Positions 1-7,805 of a stretch of 24,628 bases of DNA are shown here, piece after piece (positions within the stretch are counted from its first letter, which is position 1; each line of letters begins with the position of its first letter). The position numbers were made by a program, and so were the translations under genes. The notes beneath the pieces are model-generated. The model worked only from the letters and a program-made list of their open reading frames with translations, did not search any database and was not told the DNA's origin. Source of the stretch: Thermoplasmatota archaeon (lineage in GTDB: Archaea > Thermoplasmatota > E2 > DHVEG-1); the NCBI GenBank assembly GCA_030605515.1, contig JAUWIE010000110.1:1-24628 (forward strand). Direction: 5' to 3'.

Positions 1-1911
1 GTTCTCAAATGCTTTTTTCATTAGTTCTTTTTCTTTTTTGTCTTGTTTCATCAGCGTGCTAAAGATGTAGGTCAATAGAAATGATAGTGGAAGACCAATA
101 AAAATAGGATCAAGCATATTCCATACATATTCATTGATTAATGACGAACCTATTATTTTTGGTGCTGTTTTGAAATAGACTAGAGCATACCAAAGCATCG
201 TAAATATAAATCCCCCAAGCATCCCTGCCCAAGCTCCAACTCTGCTTGTCTTTTTCCAATAGAGCATAAACGTATATGGAGCAAGAAAAGTACATGCCAT
301 TAGTCCAAAGAAAAAAGCACACATAATCGCAACTACATCTAACGGATTTAAAGTAATAATCAATGTTGCTATTACGATTACTATTGTAGCAATTCGTGTT
401 ATCTTTATTGATTTCTCCTGAGAAATTCCTTTCAGTATTCCTTTCTCAAAGACATCTCTTCCGATTGATGTACCTGCAGTATGGAACAATGCACTTGCTG
501 TAGACATTGCTGCTGAAAGAACAGCAAACAAGAAGAGAAATACAAACCACTCTGGGAGTAATTCACTAATGATCAGGGGTACTACTTTGTCTGGCGTACC
601 AGGATATGCTAATCCATTATTTACCATCAATACATTACATAATGGTCCTATACTAAAAGCAGTAAATGTCATCAATAATATAAATAGGCCACCATACGGA
701 ATAGCACGTCGAAGTGCCTTTTCGCTTTTTGCAGAAAGATATCTCACAATAAGCTGAGGTTGCGCAAGAACACCAATACCGACACCAAAAATGAGTGTTA
801 ATATCATCATGAATGGTGGCGATAATGCTGGAGGCATTGAGGTTAAACCATTAGGTGATTGGATTCCGGCTGGGCTGCCAATACCACTTATTACTGCTGT
901 TACTTCAAATGTATATGAGGTTCCTGTCTCAAAGTCTGTATGAGAAAGTGTCACCTGGGTATAGTTTTCATTCCATTCTTCTGTCCATCCACCGGGATCT
1001 GGGTCGCATATATACTTAAATCTATCAGGTACCTCTTTAGTATTAGGGGCTACTTGGTAACTAAATGCAATAACAATATCCTGATTTGTTGAAATGTTAA
1101 ATCGCCCATCAGGAGGGTTTATAAAATTAATTGCAAATCCACTAGCATTTGGATTGTAATTTGAAATCAAATCGATAGTTTCATCTCCCGTACTAAAAGC
1201 CCAAGGATTTGAAACTGTGCCCATCTCAAGTGGAATACCTAAATCTTCAGGGGTAAGATCTGCAGCAGCCTCATGTGCAGGTCCAACACCTCCAAGCATA
1301 GAATATATTACAATAGTGAGAACAAGCATACCTGCTAGCATTAGTATACCCTGAATTGCGTGGGTCCACATTACTGCATACAAACCACCTACAACAAGAT
1401 ATATTCCGACAACAACTGTAAATATTATAACACAAAGTTCATATGAAATTCCAAATGTTACTTGGAAAAGAGAGGCTATTGCAAGAAAAACTGCTGAAGC
1501 ATATGCAATCATAAAAATAGCTATTATCAAACCTGAAACTGCCTGAAGTCTGGTTGAATTAAACCTATTTCCTAGCATCTCAGGTAACGTTACAGCTTTT
1601 AATGAAAGCCCCATTTTTCTCGTTCTGAAACCATAAAAAATAAACGCTATGAGAATTCCAACAAAAATGTTGAGAAATGCAAGCCATAAAATGGAAAGAC
1701 CAAAAACAGATGCAATACCAGAAAAACCAATTAAAGCAACCGCACTAATGAATGTTGCCCCATAAGAAAATGCAATAACGATTGGGCCCATCTTTCTACC
1801 AGCAACATAGTAATCCTCAGCTGTTTTTGTTTTCTTGTAACCAAGATAGCCTAAGAAAGCAAACACACCGGCAAAAAGTGCCATGAAAATTGCGAAAAAA
1901 ACGACATCCAT
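1..1911 (-). CDS. Sodium:solute symporter (SSS family), 3' end cut by window edge, with extracellular Ig-like insertion
   Basis: This is an open frame of 637 residues from ATG 1911 to the left edge with no stop, so the C-terminus lies outside the window. It is a Na+-coupled permease of the SSS (PutP/ActP-like) family in the cytoplasmic membrane; the substrate cannot be read from sequence. Visible features are an N-out first helix, a cytoplasmic loop with EDYYVAGRKMG, the second helix SYGATFISAVALIGFSG, and the Na+-site helix FAVLSAAMSTASALFHTAG followed by GRDVFEK. Between TM6 (ends near residue 208) and TM7 (starts near 362) is an unusually long external loop of about 150 residues. Residues about 258-341 of it read like a Big_5-type Ig-like domain (PPDGRFNISTNQDIVIAFS, then FETGTSYTFEVTA). 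The ribosome site GAGGAGG lies inside the end of the preceding small gene, so the two genes are translationally linked. Confidence 0.9.
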   Translation of the reverse strand, partial: MDVVFFAIFMALFAGVFAFLGYLGYKKTKTAEDYYVAGRKMGPIVIAFSYGATFISAVALIGFSGIASVFGLSILWLAFLNIFVGILIAFIFYGFRTRKMGLSLKAVTLPEMLGNRFNSTRLQAVSGLIIAIFMIAYASAVFLAIASLFQVTFGISYELCVIIFTVVVGIYLVVGGLYAVMWTHAIQGILMLAGMLVLTIVIYSMLGGVGPAHEAAADLTPEDLGIPLEMGTVSNPWAFSTGDETIDLISNYNPNASGFAINFINPPDGRFNISTNQDIVIAFSYQVAPNTKEVPDRFKYICDPDPGGWTEEWNENYTQVTLSHTDFETGTSYTFEVTAVISGIGSPAGIQSPNGLTSMPPALSPPFMMILTLIFGVGIGVLAQPQLIVRYLSAKSEKALRRAIPYGGLFILLMTFTAFSIGPLCNVLMVNNGLAYPGTPDKVVPLIISELLPEWFVFLFLFAVLSAAMSTASALFHTAGTSIGRDVFEKGILKGISQEKSIKITRIATIVIVIATLIITLNPLDVVAIMCAFFFGLMACTFLAPYTFMLYWKKTSRVGAWAGMLGGFIFTMLWYALVYFKTAPKIIGSSLINEYVWNMLDPIFIGLPLSFLLTYIFSTLMKQDKKEKELMKKAFEN

Positions 1912-1912
1912 T

Positions 1913-2083
1913 TTACTTTTCCTCCTCTTTTTGCTTTTTATCTTTTTTTACAGGTGGTTTTTCTTCATCATCTTTTTTAAAATATTCATAATAAATACCA
2001 TATAACACACACAATATAGCTGCTAAAATCGTCAGTAGCCATGCTAAAAATACTAACGGATCCATTCCTAATATTAAACTCAT
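1913..2083 (-). CDS. Small symporter accessory membrane protein (56 aa)
   Basis: This is a 56-codon gene just upstream of the symporter. Its ATG follows a strong GAGGAGG site (spacing 7). The protein begins MSLILGMDPLVFLAWLLTI and has one hydrophobic helix (about residues 9-29, ending CVLYGIYYEYF), then a highly charged Lys/Glu tail. Size, layout and the pattern (G-D-P-x-V/W-x-W-L-A ... CVxYGI) match the small accessory proteins found beside SSS symporters in methanogens and relatives. Its stop is one base from the symporter ATG (TAAAATG), and its Lys/Glu codons GAGGAGG supply the symporter's ribosome site. Likely role: a subunit or stabiliser of the transporter. The family match is from memory; the gene and its context are read directly. 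Confidence 0.82.
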   Translation of the reverse strand: MSLILGMDPLVFLAWLLTILAAILCVLYGIYYEYFKKDDEEKPPVKKDKKQKEEEK

Positions 2084-2225
2084 TATTTTGCCTCCTCTAC
2101 ATTAATCATCATTAAGGATGATAAGTGGGAAATCGTGTAATATAATTTATATCTTTCTTAATTTTTTTACAAAACCGTTATATCTAAATACTTTATTTAG
2201 GGCCTGCAGATAAGAGGGAGTTTTT
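2084..2225. promoter_or_regulatory. Divergent promoter region, symporter operon / acyl-CoA ligase operon
   Basis: On the minus strand an AT-rich TATA element (GATATAAATTATAT, about 2139-2152) serves the small-protein/symporter operon. On the plus strand GTTATATCTA (about 2178-2187) is the likely TATA box for the ligase. Two short inverted repeats lie at operator-like positions: ATCATC-6-GATGAT (2105-2122) near the symporter transcript start, and CTAAATA-CTT-TATTTAG (2184-2200) directly downstream of the ligase TATA box. No regulator is encoded next to them. Confidence 0.5.
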
Positions 2226-3518
2226 ATGACACAAAAATATTGGAATAAGAAAATAGAGACAATGCCACTTGATATGTTAAAGAAATTACAATTGAAACGC
2301 TTAAAGGAACTCATCGCACGTGTCTATGAGAAGAATAAATACTATAAACAAAAACTAGACGGCGCAGGAGTAAAACATGGCAATATTAAAACTCTGGATG
2401 ATATTGAAAAAATCCCGTTTCTCACTAAACAAGACCTTCGAGAGTTCTATCCATTTGGTCTTGTATGCACCGAGCTTGATGACATAGTTGAAATTCATGC
2501 ATCATCTGGTACAACTGGTAAACCAGTTGTTGGACCATATACCAATAATGATATTGATCTCTGGGGTGAGGTCATGGCACGATCATTATGGGCAAATGGC
2601 CTAAGAAAAAACGATATATTACAAAACTCCTATGGATATGGGCTATTCACTGGTGCACATGGATTTGAAAAAGGGGCGCAAAAAATTGGTGCAATGGTAA
2701 TTACAATCAGCTCAGGAAATACCAAACGCCAAATTGATGTGATGAAAGACTTCAAAAGCACTTGTATTGCATGTACTCCATCCTATTCACTATATATAGC
2801 TGAAGTCGCAGAAGAAAACGGGCTTGATCCTCTCAATGATTTCCAACTTCGTCTTGGTACTTTTGGTGCAGAGGCATGGAGTGAAGAAATGAGATCTAAT
2901 ATCGAGAAACGCTGGGGTATCACCGCTCATGAACATTATGGACTCACTGAAATCATTGGACCCGGTGTAGTATCGGAATGTGAATATAAAAAACTCCATG
3001 TTAACACAGATCACTTCCTTACTGAAATCATCGATCCGAAAACTGGTGAAACCCTTGAAAATGGAGAAGAAGGAGAACTCGTATTTACCACACTTACTAA
3101 AGAAGCATTTCCAGCCATACGATTCAGAACACGTGATCTTGCATCACTCTCAGAAGATTGTTGTGAATGCGGACGAACACTGCCTATACAATCAAGGATC
3201 AAAGGTCGTAGCGATGATATGATGAAAGTAAAAGGAGTTATTGTCTTTCCCTCTCAAATAGAAGCAGCACTCATGCAGGTACCTGGAGTTAGTGACAACT
3301 ACCAAATCATCAAAACAAAAAAAGGAGACATCACAAGTCTCTCAGTCGACATTGAACCAACTGAAGAACGATTCAAGCAGGGAAGCCTCAACGATCTTGA
3401 AAAAAAAGCAGAAGATGAAATATACAGCATCCTTAACCTTCATGTACCTGTAAAAACAATACCGCCAAAAACCATACCACGCAGCACTGGAAAAGCAAAA
3501 CGTGTAATTTCTCGATAA
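2226..3518 (+). CDS. paaK: Phenylacetate-CoA ligase family protein (AMP-forming)
   Basis: This 430-residue enzyme is the usual length for PaaK-type adenylate-forming ligases, which activate phenylacetate or a related acid to the CoA thioester with ATP. The N-terminus (YWNKKIETMPLDMLKKLQL) is typical of the family. The P-loop-like AMP-binding motif SSGTTGKP is at residues 93-100, YGLTE at 238-242, RTRD at 301-304 and GRSDDMMKVKGVIVFP near 328-342. The C-terminal lid (ACT-like AMP-binding_C_2 region) ends with STGKAKR, carrying the expected catalytic Lys. A Cys cluster CCEC (312-315) precedes the hinge. The ribosome site GAGGGAG fits ATG 2226. It is followed after 13 bases by a permease gene on the same strand. 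Archaeal genomes carry several PaaK paralogues, so the exact acid (phenylacetate, indoleacetate or other aryl acids from amino-acid fermentation) is open. Confidence 0.85.
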   Translation: MTQKYWNKKIETMPLDMLKKLQLKRLKELIARVYEKNKYYKQKLDGAGVKHGNIKTLDDIEKIPFLTKQDLREFYPFGLVCTELDDIVEIHASSGTTGKPVVGPYTNNDIDLWGEVMARSLWANGLRKNDILQNSYGYGLFTGAHGFEKGAQKIGAMVITISSGNTKRQIDVMKDFKSTCIACTPSYSLYIAEVAEENGLDPLNDFQLRLGTFGAEAWSEEMRSNIEKRWGITAHEHYGLTEIIGPGVVSECEYKKLHVNTDHFLTEIIDPKTGETLENGEEGELVFTTLTKEAFPAIRFRTRDLASLSEDCCECGRTLPIQSRIKGRSDDMMKVKGVIVFPSQIEAALMQVPGVSDNYQIIKTKKGDITSLSVDIEPTEERFKQGSLNDLEKKAEDEIYSILNLHVPVKTIPPKTIPRSTGKAKRVISR

Positions 3519-3531
3519 AGGAACAACAGTT

Positions 3532-4596
3532 ATGATAGAAACACTCCAAAACATATACCCCTATATTATTGGACTCTACACACTCCCATGGATACTCATA
3601 GGATTCATACTCACAATAATTTTTTCAAAACTCTTCGGTGAAGAAAAAATAATAAAAAGCATGAAAAAAATTGGTCTCATCCTCCTTTATGTTTTCGTAC
3701 CACTCCTCCTATTCCGAATATTTCTTGATGTCGATTTCGGACAAAACGAAATACTCTTCTCACTCACCTGCTTCATAATCCTTGCACTTATGTATCTACT
3801 AGCGTATTATTATGCAATATATCAAGCACAAAAACAACACCTCACTGAGAACAATAAAAAACAATACATTAAAACAGTGCTCACTAACCAGGGACGGAGT
3901 TCAGCATTCATCGGTGGTGCAATGCTTGCTATCCCTGAATGGCGTGTAATCGCTGCGATTTACATGAGCATCGGCGCTATATTTCTCTTTGCAATTATCC
4001 CATTCATTCTTTCTCATCTTCATAAAAAAGAACAAATAAATAAAACATCAAAAAAAATAAATGCTCTTCCATGGTACCTTAAAATATATCCCTGGTATCT
4101 ACTTATTTTTGCCATATCTTCAGTAGCAATACACGCAAAAACAGGAGTCTATCTCAACAACTTTGGTGATAGTGGTAAATTATTTAAATTTTTTACAGCA
4201 CTCACTATACCTGCAGCACTCTACTATGTAGGAGCTAGTATACACCCTTCAGATCTAAAAAAAGGGGAATTGAAAAAACTTTTCACAAGAAAACACAACA
4301 CAAAAAAAACAGATCACTGGACTAGTGTCAGAAACATATTCACCCTCACCGTCCTTATCACACCATTTATCACCATAATAATTGCAGTCACCCTCCTTAT
4401 AACAAATATTCTCGAAAAAGAATGGTTCGCAGTCATCGTTATTAACTCAATATTACCAATAACCAGTACAAATATGTTTCTTATACCATATGGTATAGAT
4501 AAAAAAATAACTGCTCATGCCGTTACATGGACAACCATTTTCTGCGTCCCAATTATTGTTATCCTTATAACTGTTTTCAAAATCTACTTTACATAA
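3532..4596 (+). CDS. AEC-type (auxin efflux carrier family) permease
   Basis: This 354-residue polytopic membrane protein has about nine to ten hydrophobic segments. It is placed in the AEC/BART superfamily because of its two-half layout. The second half has the helix TALTIPAALYYVGASI followed by a charged cytoplasmic loop, then a penultimate segment NSILPITSTNMFLIPYGID, matching the AEC pattern of P-x-A then YG-x-D, and a final helix. A conserved-looking segment NQGRSSAFIGGAMLA is near residue 123. The gene starts 13 bases after the ligase stop and so is probably cotranscribed with it, which suggests export or import of an organic acid or its product. No strong Shine-Dalgarno is visible beyond AAAGGA. 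A T-rich stretch follows the stop. Family assignment is moderate; substrate unknown. Confidence 0.6.
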   Translation: MIETLQNIYPYIIGLYTLPWILIGFILTIIFSKLFGEEKIIKSMKKIGLILLYVFVPLLLFRIFLDVDFGQNEILFSLTCFIILALMYLLAYYYAIYQAQKQHLTENNKKQYIKTVLTNQGRSSAFIGGAMLAIPEWRVIAAIYMSIGAIFLFAIIPFILSHLHKKEQINKTSKKINALPWYLKIYPWYLLIFAISSVAIHAKTGVYLNNFGDSGKLFKFFTALTIPAALYYVGASIHPSDLKKGELKKLFTRKHNTKKTDHWTSVRNIFTLTVLITPFITIIIAVTLLITNILEKEWFAVIVINSILPITSTNMFLIPYGIDKKITAHAVTWTTIFCVPIIVILITVFKIYFT

Positions 4597-4610
4597 AACA
4601 ATCGTTTGTA

Positions 4611-4655
4611 TTAATAATTCAATAATTTTCATTTTTTCATTAATTTTTTTTATAT
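4611..4655 (+). terminator. T-rich archaeal-type terminator after the ligase-permease operon
   Basis: Downstream of the permease stop the plus strand has successive T runs (T4-C-A-T6-C-A, then T8), as expected for archaeal intrinsic termination without a required hairpin. No competing stem-loop is obvious. Confidence 0.5.
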
Positions 4656-4800
4656 TGATACGATTTTTTTATAAATTTATAAAATTTTGTTAAGTATAGA
4701 GTGTTTTCTGAATCTGAGATACAATTACTTTATAACAATTGAGAAATCTAAGGTATTTACATAAACTATTTGCTAATTTGAGGGAAAACGTTCATTTAGT

Positions 4801-4841
4801 GTATATTATATCCCATTTCAAAAACTTATGGAGGAAATTAA
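4801..4841 (+). promoter_or_regulatory. TATA box and ribosome site of the acyl-CoA dehydrogenase gene
   Basis: GTATATTATATC (about 4801-4812) is a good TATA element about 20-30 bases before a short leader. TGGAGGAAATTAA directly before ATG 4842 is a strong Shine-Dalgarno site that fixes the start. A second AT-rich TATA-like stretch is at about 4668-4685. Confidence 0.5.
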
Positions 4842-6047
4842 ATGGATTTTAGCTTTACAGAAGAACAAGAACTATGGAGAAAAACTGTACGTGATTTTGC
4901 TCAGAAGAAAATTAAACCTCGAGTTAGAGAAATTGATACTAATAAAAAAATTCCGGAGGAAATCATCAAAGACATGGCAAAACTTGGATTACTTGCTCCA
5001 ACTGCATCACAAGAATATGGAGGAGCTGGAGTAGACTGGACAATGGCAAGTATTGCCGCAGAAGAGCTTGGACGAGCAGATATCAGTCTTGCAATACCTG
5101 TGCTATACCTTGTTGAATCAGCATGGGGATACATATTCAGTCAATATGGTACACCAGAGGCTAAAAAAGAATATTTACCTAAAATTACTTCAGGTGATGT
5201 ATTTTGTGGTATAGCTGTTACTGAGCCTGAGGGTGGTTCAGATATCGTCGGTGCTGGTAAAACCAAGGCAGTTAAAAAAGGAAATAATTGGATTTTAAAT
5301 GGAGAAAAAATGTTTATCAGTGGTATCACTGAGTCAAGTAAATGGGGTGGTATTCATCTAACTCTTGCACGGACTGATCCAAACAAAGGCCATAAAGGTT
5401 TTTCGTTTTTTGCTGTACCACTTAAGGATAATCCAAATATCGAAACCACTTTACTGGAGGATATGGGCCGTATGGGTATTTCAACTGGTGGTTTTTCCAT
5501 GAGTAATGTTAAACTACCAGATCATTATCTAATTGGAGGGCTTAATAGAGGTTTTTATCATGCTATGGAAGGGTTCTCAGCTGCACGTGTTCTAATTGGA
5601 GCTACATGTGTTGGAGCAGCTGAAGCAGCACTTGAACTTGGTATTGAACATATTAAAACACGTAAGGCATTTGGGCGCCCCCTTGGAAGCTTTGAGGGAA
5701 TACAATTTCCTTTAGCTGAACATTATTGCAATATTGAGAGTGTCAAACTTATAACCTATCGTGCTGCTTGGATTATGGACAAAATGTACAAGGAGAAGAA
5801 ATTTACCCATTATGATGTTTCACTTGCAGCAGCTATGAGTAAACTTCGTGCACCAATTCATGCTTTTTCCGCTATGAATGAGGTTGCAGATTGGCTTGGA
5901 GCAACAGGTTATACCAAAGAATATCCAATTGAGATGGGTATAAGAGGAGTCAGATCATATTCTATTGGTGCTGAAGGTACTATGAATATAATGAGACTTA
6001 TTATTGGAAGGGAGCTTTTAGGTAAAGGGTTTTTACCATATAAGTAG
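4842..6047 (+). CDS. Acyl-CoA dehydrogenase (FAD-dependent)
   Basis: This 401-residue cytoplasmic flavoprotein oxidises an acyl-CoA to the 2,3-enoyl-CoA and passes electrons to an electron-transfer flavoprotein. The standard three-part fold is visible: an N-terminal helical domain (1-120), a beta domain opening with CGIAVTEPEGGSDI (family signature, about 122-135) and containing NGEKMFISG, and a C-terminal helical domain with GxAEAALELGIEHIKTRKAFGRPL. The catalytic base is most likely Glu378 in AEGTMNIMRLIIGRELL, the usual position in short/medium-chain enzymes. The first ATG (4842) has an ideal ribosome site. The gene stands alone with its own promoter after the ligase-permease pair. The shared theme is breakdown of CoA-activated acids, but chain length or ring specificity cannot be stated. 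Confidence 0.93.
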   Translation: MDFSFTEEQELWRKTVRDFAQKKIKPRVREIDTNKKIPEEIIKDMAKLGLLAPTASQEYGGAGVDWTMASIAAEELGRADISLAIPVLYLVESAWGYIFSQYGTPEAKKEYLPKITSGDVFCGIAVTEPEGGSDIVGAGKTKAVKKGNNWILNGEKMFISGITESSKWGGIHLTLARTDPNKGHKGFSFFAVPLKDNPNIETTLLEDMGRMGISTGGFSMSNVKLPDHYLIGGLNRGFYHAMEGFSAARVLIGATCVGAAEAALELGIEHIKTRKAFGRPLGSFEGIQFPLAEHYCNIESVKLITYRAAWIMDKMYKEKKFTHYDVSLAAAMSKLRAPIHAFSAMNEVADWLGATGYTKEYPIEMGIRGVRSYSIGAEGTMNIMRLIIGRELLGKGFLPYK

Positions 6048-6067
6048 TAATATATCTCAATAAAATT

Positions 6068-6838
6068 TTATAATTTCTTCAGTATAAGCTCTGCTGCTTT
6101 TTTTCCTGAGAGTAGCATTCCACCAAAGATTGGACCCATACGTTGAGAGCCATATACAGCATTAGCACACATACCCACGACAAAAAGACCAGGGAACACT
6201 TCTTTTGTGTTTTCAACTACTGCTTTCTCACCTATATCAGCACACATTGATCTTTCACATTCCAGTTCTCCACTTGGTGTACTTAAAGGACCACATTTTT
6301 TACGAACTATATTACAGATTTCAGCAGGATGACCTGTCGCATCAATGCAATATTTAGCTCGGATTGATAATGGATCAACATGTAGACCAGCAACTTCTAC
6401 TGCGCTCCAGTTAATAACAAAACCATTTACTTTTTTCTTCTCAAGGATTACATCTTCAACTGATATTGTATTAAAAATACGAACACCTCCATCAATAGCT
6501 GAAGAGCAAAGTTTAGTTATTGCTTCTATAGAATCAGCACTATAATAACCATCTCCTTCATTTGTTACTTTAATGTTTGATTCTTCTAAAAGATACTTTG
6601 ATTCTTTCTGAACGACAATCACTGGAAAAGTCATGCCTCCACCCCACATGCCACCTCCGATAGATAGTTTTCTTTCAAATAGTACAACCTTTTTCCCTGC
6701 AATTGACAGATATTTTGCTGCAATAAGACCAGCAGGACCACCACCGGCAACAGCGACATCAACCTCAAAGCAATCCTTGAATTCTCTGGAAAAACGATCA
6801 AAAATCGTTCTAGTTACAACAATATCGTCAATCCCCAT
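6068..6838 (-). CDS. thi4: Sulfide-dependent ADP-thiazole synthase (Thi4 family)
   Basis: This enzyme forms the adenylated thiazole precursor of thiamine from NAD+, glycine and sulfur. An N-terminal Rossmann motif AVAGGGPAGLIAAK is followed by FERKLSIGGGMWGGGM. The C-terminal GMCANAVYGSQRMGPIFGGMLLSGK is the family hallmark. At the position of the suicidal sulfur-donor Cys of the yeast enzyme there is His (His153 in VAGLHVDP). This places it with the catalytic, sulfide-using archaeal Thi4 enzymes typical of anaerobes. I chose ATG 6838 (256 aa) because GAGG lies eight bases before it; an in-frame TTG at 6844 is too close to that site. It is convergent with the acyl-CoA dehydrogenase (20-base gap) and divergent from the GNAT gene. 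A ribose-1,5-bisphosphate isomerase-like role is less likely. Confidence 0.9.
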   Translation of the reverse strand: MGIDDIVVTRTIFDRFSREFKDCFEVDVAVAGGGPAGLIAAKYLSIAGKKVVLFERKLSIGGGMWGGGMTFPVIVVQKESKYLLEESNIKVTNEGDGYYSADSIEAITKLCSSAIDGGVRIFNTISVEDVILEKKKVNGFVINWSAVEVAGLHVDPLSIRAKYCIDATGHPAEICNIVRKKCGPLSTPSGELECERSMCADIGEKAVVENTKEVFPGLFVVGMCANAVYGSQRMGPIFGGMLLSGKKAAELILKKL

Positions 6839-6893
6839 AAGCAAAACCTCAGCGACTATGAATTAAACCTTGCTTATTAAACATACCGCTAAC

Positions 6894-6926
6894 CATTTAT
6901 ATCAGATAAATATGTTATTTGATTTG
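6894..6926 (+). promoter_or_regulatory. Promoter of a leaderless GNAT transcript
   Basis: TTTATATCAG (about 6895-6904) is a TATA box whose expected transcript start, about 25 bases downstream, falls on or next to the GTG start codon at 6926. No Shine-Dalgarno precedes the GTG, so leaderless translation is the simplest reading. Confidence 0.45.
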
Positions 6927-7363
6927 TGCTAACTGTTAGAAAATTCCAACCCAATGACATGTTCTCAGTCGTCAAATTAGCATCTGAAACATTAACTGAA
7001 AATTACAGTCCTAATCTTTTCAACCATTTCTATGAAACATCTCCTGAGGGGTTTTGGGTAGCTGAAAAACTCCAAAAAATAATAGGATTTATTGTCGGAA
7101 TAAAAACAAACAATGACACATCAAGGATTGTAATGCTTGCAATATCAGATAAACAGAGAAAACAAGGACTCGGAGCTGCACTATTAAAGAACTTTATAAG
7201 AGAAATGACTTCTCAAAATATTAAACAAATAGAATTAGAAGTAAAAACAGATAATAAAAAAGCTATCAACTTCTATAATAAACACGGATTTAACATTATT
7301 GATACAATACAAAGATTCTACCAAAACGGAGAGGACGCTTATATTATGAGACAGGTTTTTTAA
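6926..7363 (+). CDS. GNAT family N-acetyltransferase (RimI-like)
   Basis: This 145-residue protein transfers acetyl from acetyl-CoA to an amine, possibly a protein N-terminus. The GNAT fold is recognisable: an N-terminal strand VRKFQPNDMFSVVKLA, then GFWVAEKLQKIIGFIVG, motif A as ISDKQRKQGLGAALLKNF (the Q/R-x-x-G-x-G/A pyrophosphate loop, about residues 72-89), and a C-terminal IELEVKTDNKKAINFYNKHGFN, the strongly conserved RimI-like segment. Translation starts at GTG 6926, apparently on a leaderless transcript. Its end overlaps the end of the convergent UPF0058 gene by four bases. Archaeal RimI-like enzymes often acetylate protein N-termini, but the substrate here is not determined. Confidence 0.85.
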   Translation: MLTVRKFQPNDMFSVVKLASETLTENYSPNLFNHFYETSPEGFWVAEKLQKIIGFIVGIKTNNDTSRIVMLAISDKQRKQGLGAALLKNFIREMTSQNIKQIELEVKTDNKKAINFYNKHGFNIIDTIQRFYQNGEDAYIMRQVF

Positions 7364-7662
7364 ACTCGGATGAGCTCTTTTTCTTTATTTGTCATGAATC
7401 GCACTGCCATTTGATCAAGTCTATTTGATATCTTCTCAAGCCCTGGGCATTTATTATTGCCTAAAAGTTCAGCAATGCCTTTACTTAAAGTAAACACTGC
7501 TAATTTATGCTCTCTTTTTGATTTATAGACTTGATATGGTGTTACATCAAGTTTTTCATAAGGAAAAAATTCACTCCCGCCATTGTTTTCAACTATATCT
7601 TCCAGATGTGTTTTCAACTGAAGCAGGAACGTATGTAATTGGATAAGTTCATCTTTCTGCAT
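7360..7662 (-). CDS. UPF0058 family protein (100 aa, function unknown)
   Basis: This is a small, soluble, helix-rich protein beginning MQKDELIQLHTFLLQLKTHLE, which matches the archaeal UPF0058 family opening (M-x-K-[ED]-E-L-[IL]-x-L-H). The length (100 aa) is normal for that family. No catalytic motif is visible. The gene has a ribosome site GAGGTGG about 12 bases before the ATG and a strong TATA box CATATATAAAG on the minus strand (about 7731-7741). It overlaps the convergent acetyltransferase by four bases. The family is conserved in many euryarchaeota, but I know of no established role. Confidence 0.75.
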   Translation of the reverse strand: MQKDELIQLHTFLLQLKTHLEDIVENNGGSEFFPYEKLDVTPYQVYKSKREHKLAVFTLSKGIAELLGNNKCPGLEKISNRLDQMAVRFMTNKEKELIRV

Positions 7663-7727
7663 TATTTATCTTCCACCTCAAAATCCCATTCGTAAATAAT
7701 ATTTGGGCTTTTTATTTTTTTCTATGA

Positions 7728-7742
7728 GCCCTTTATATATGA
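7728..7742 (-). promoter_or_regulatory. TATA box of the UPF0058 gene
   Basis: Read on the minus strand the motif is CATATATAAAGGGC, a near-consensus archaeal TATA element about 70-80 bases before the ATG at 7662. GGGCT (7707-7711) and AGCCC (7727-7731) form a short hairpin around the likely transcript start. Confidence 0.45.
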
Positions 7743-7751
7743 CTTACGTTA

Positions 7752-7805
7752 ATTAAAAATAAATTCAAAAAAATAAAAAAAAATTGGAAAAAAGGATTAT
7801 AAGTA
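7752..7805 (-). terminator. T-tract terminator of dnaG
   Basis: Immediately after the dnaG stop the minus strand reads as repeated T runs (T6, T9, T7, T5) broken by a few other bases, the typical archaeal termination signal. Confidence 0.55.

Noticed and set aside
569..757. Open frame on the plus strand inside the symporter gene
   Set aside because: It is antisense to a well-supported transporter with continuous family motifs; no ribosome site and no recognisable protein.
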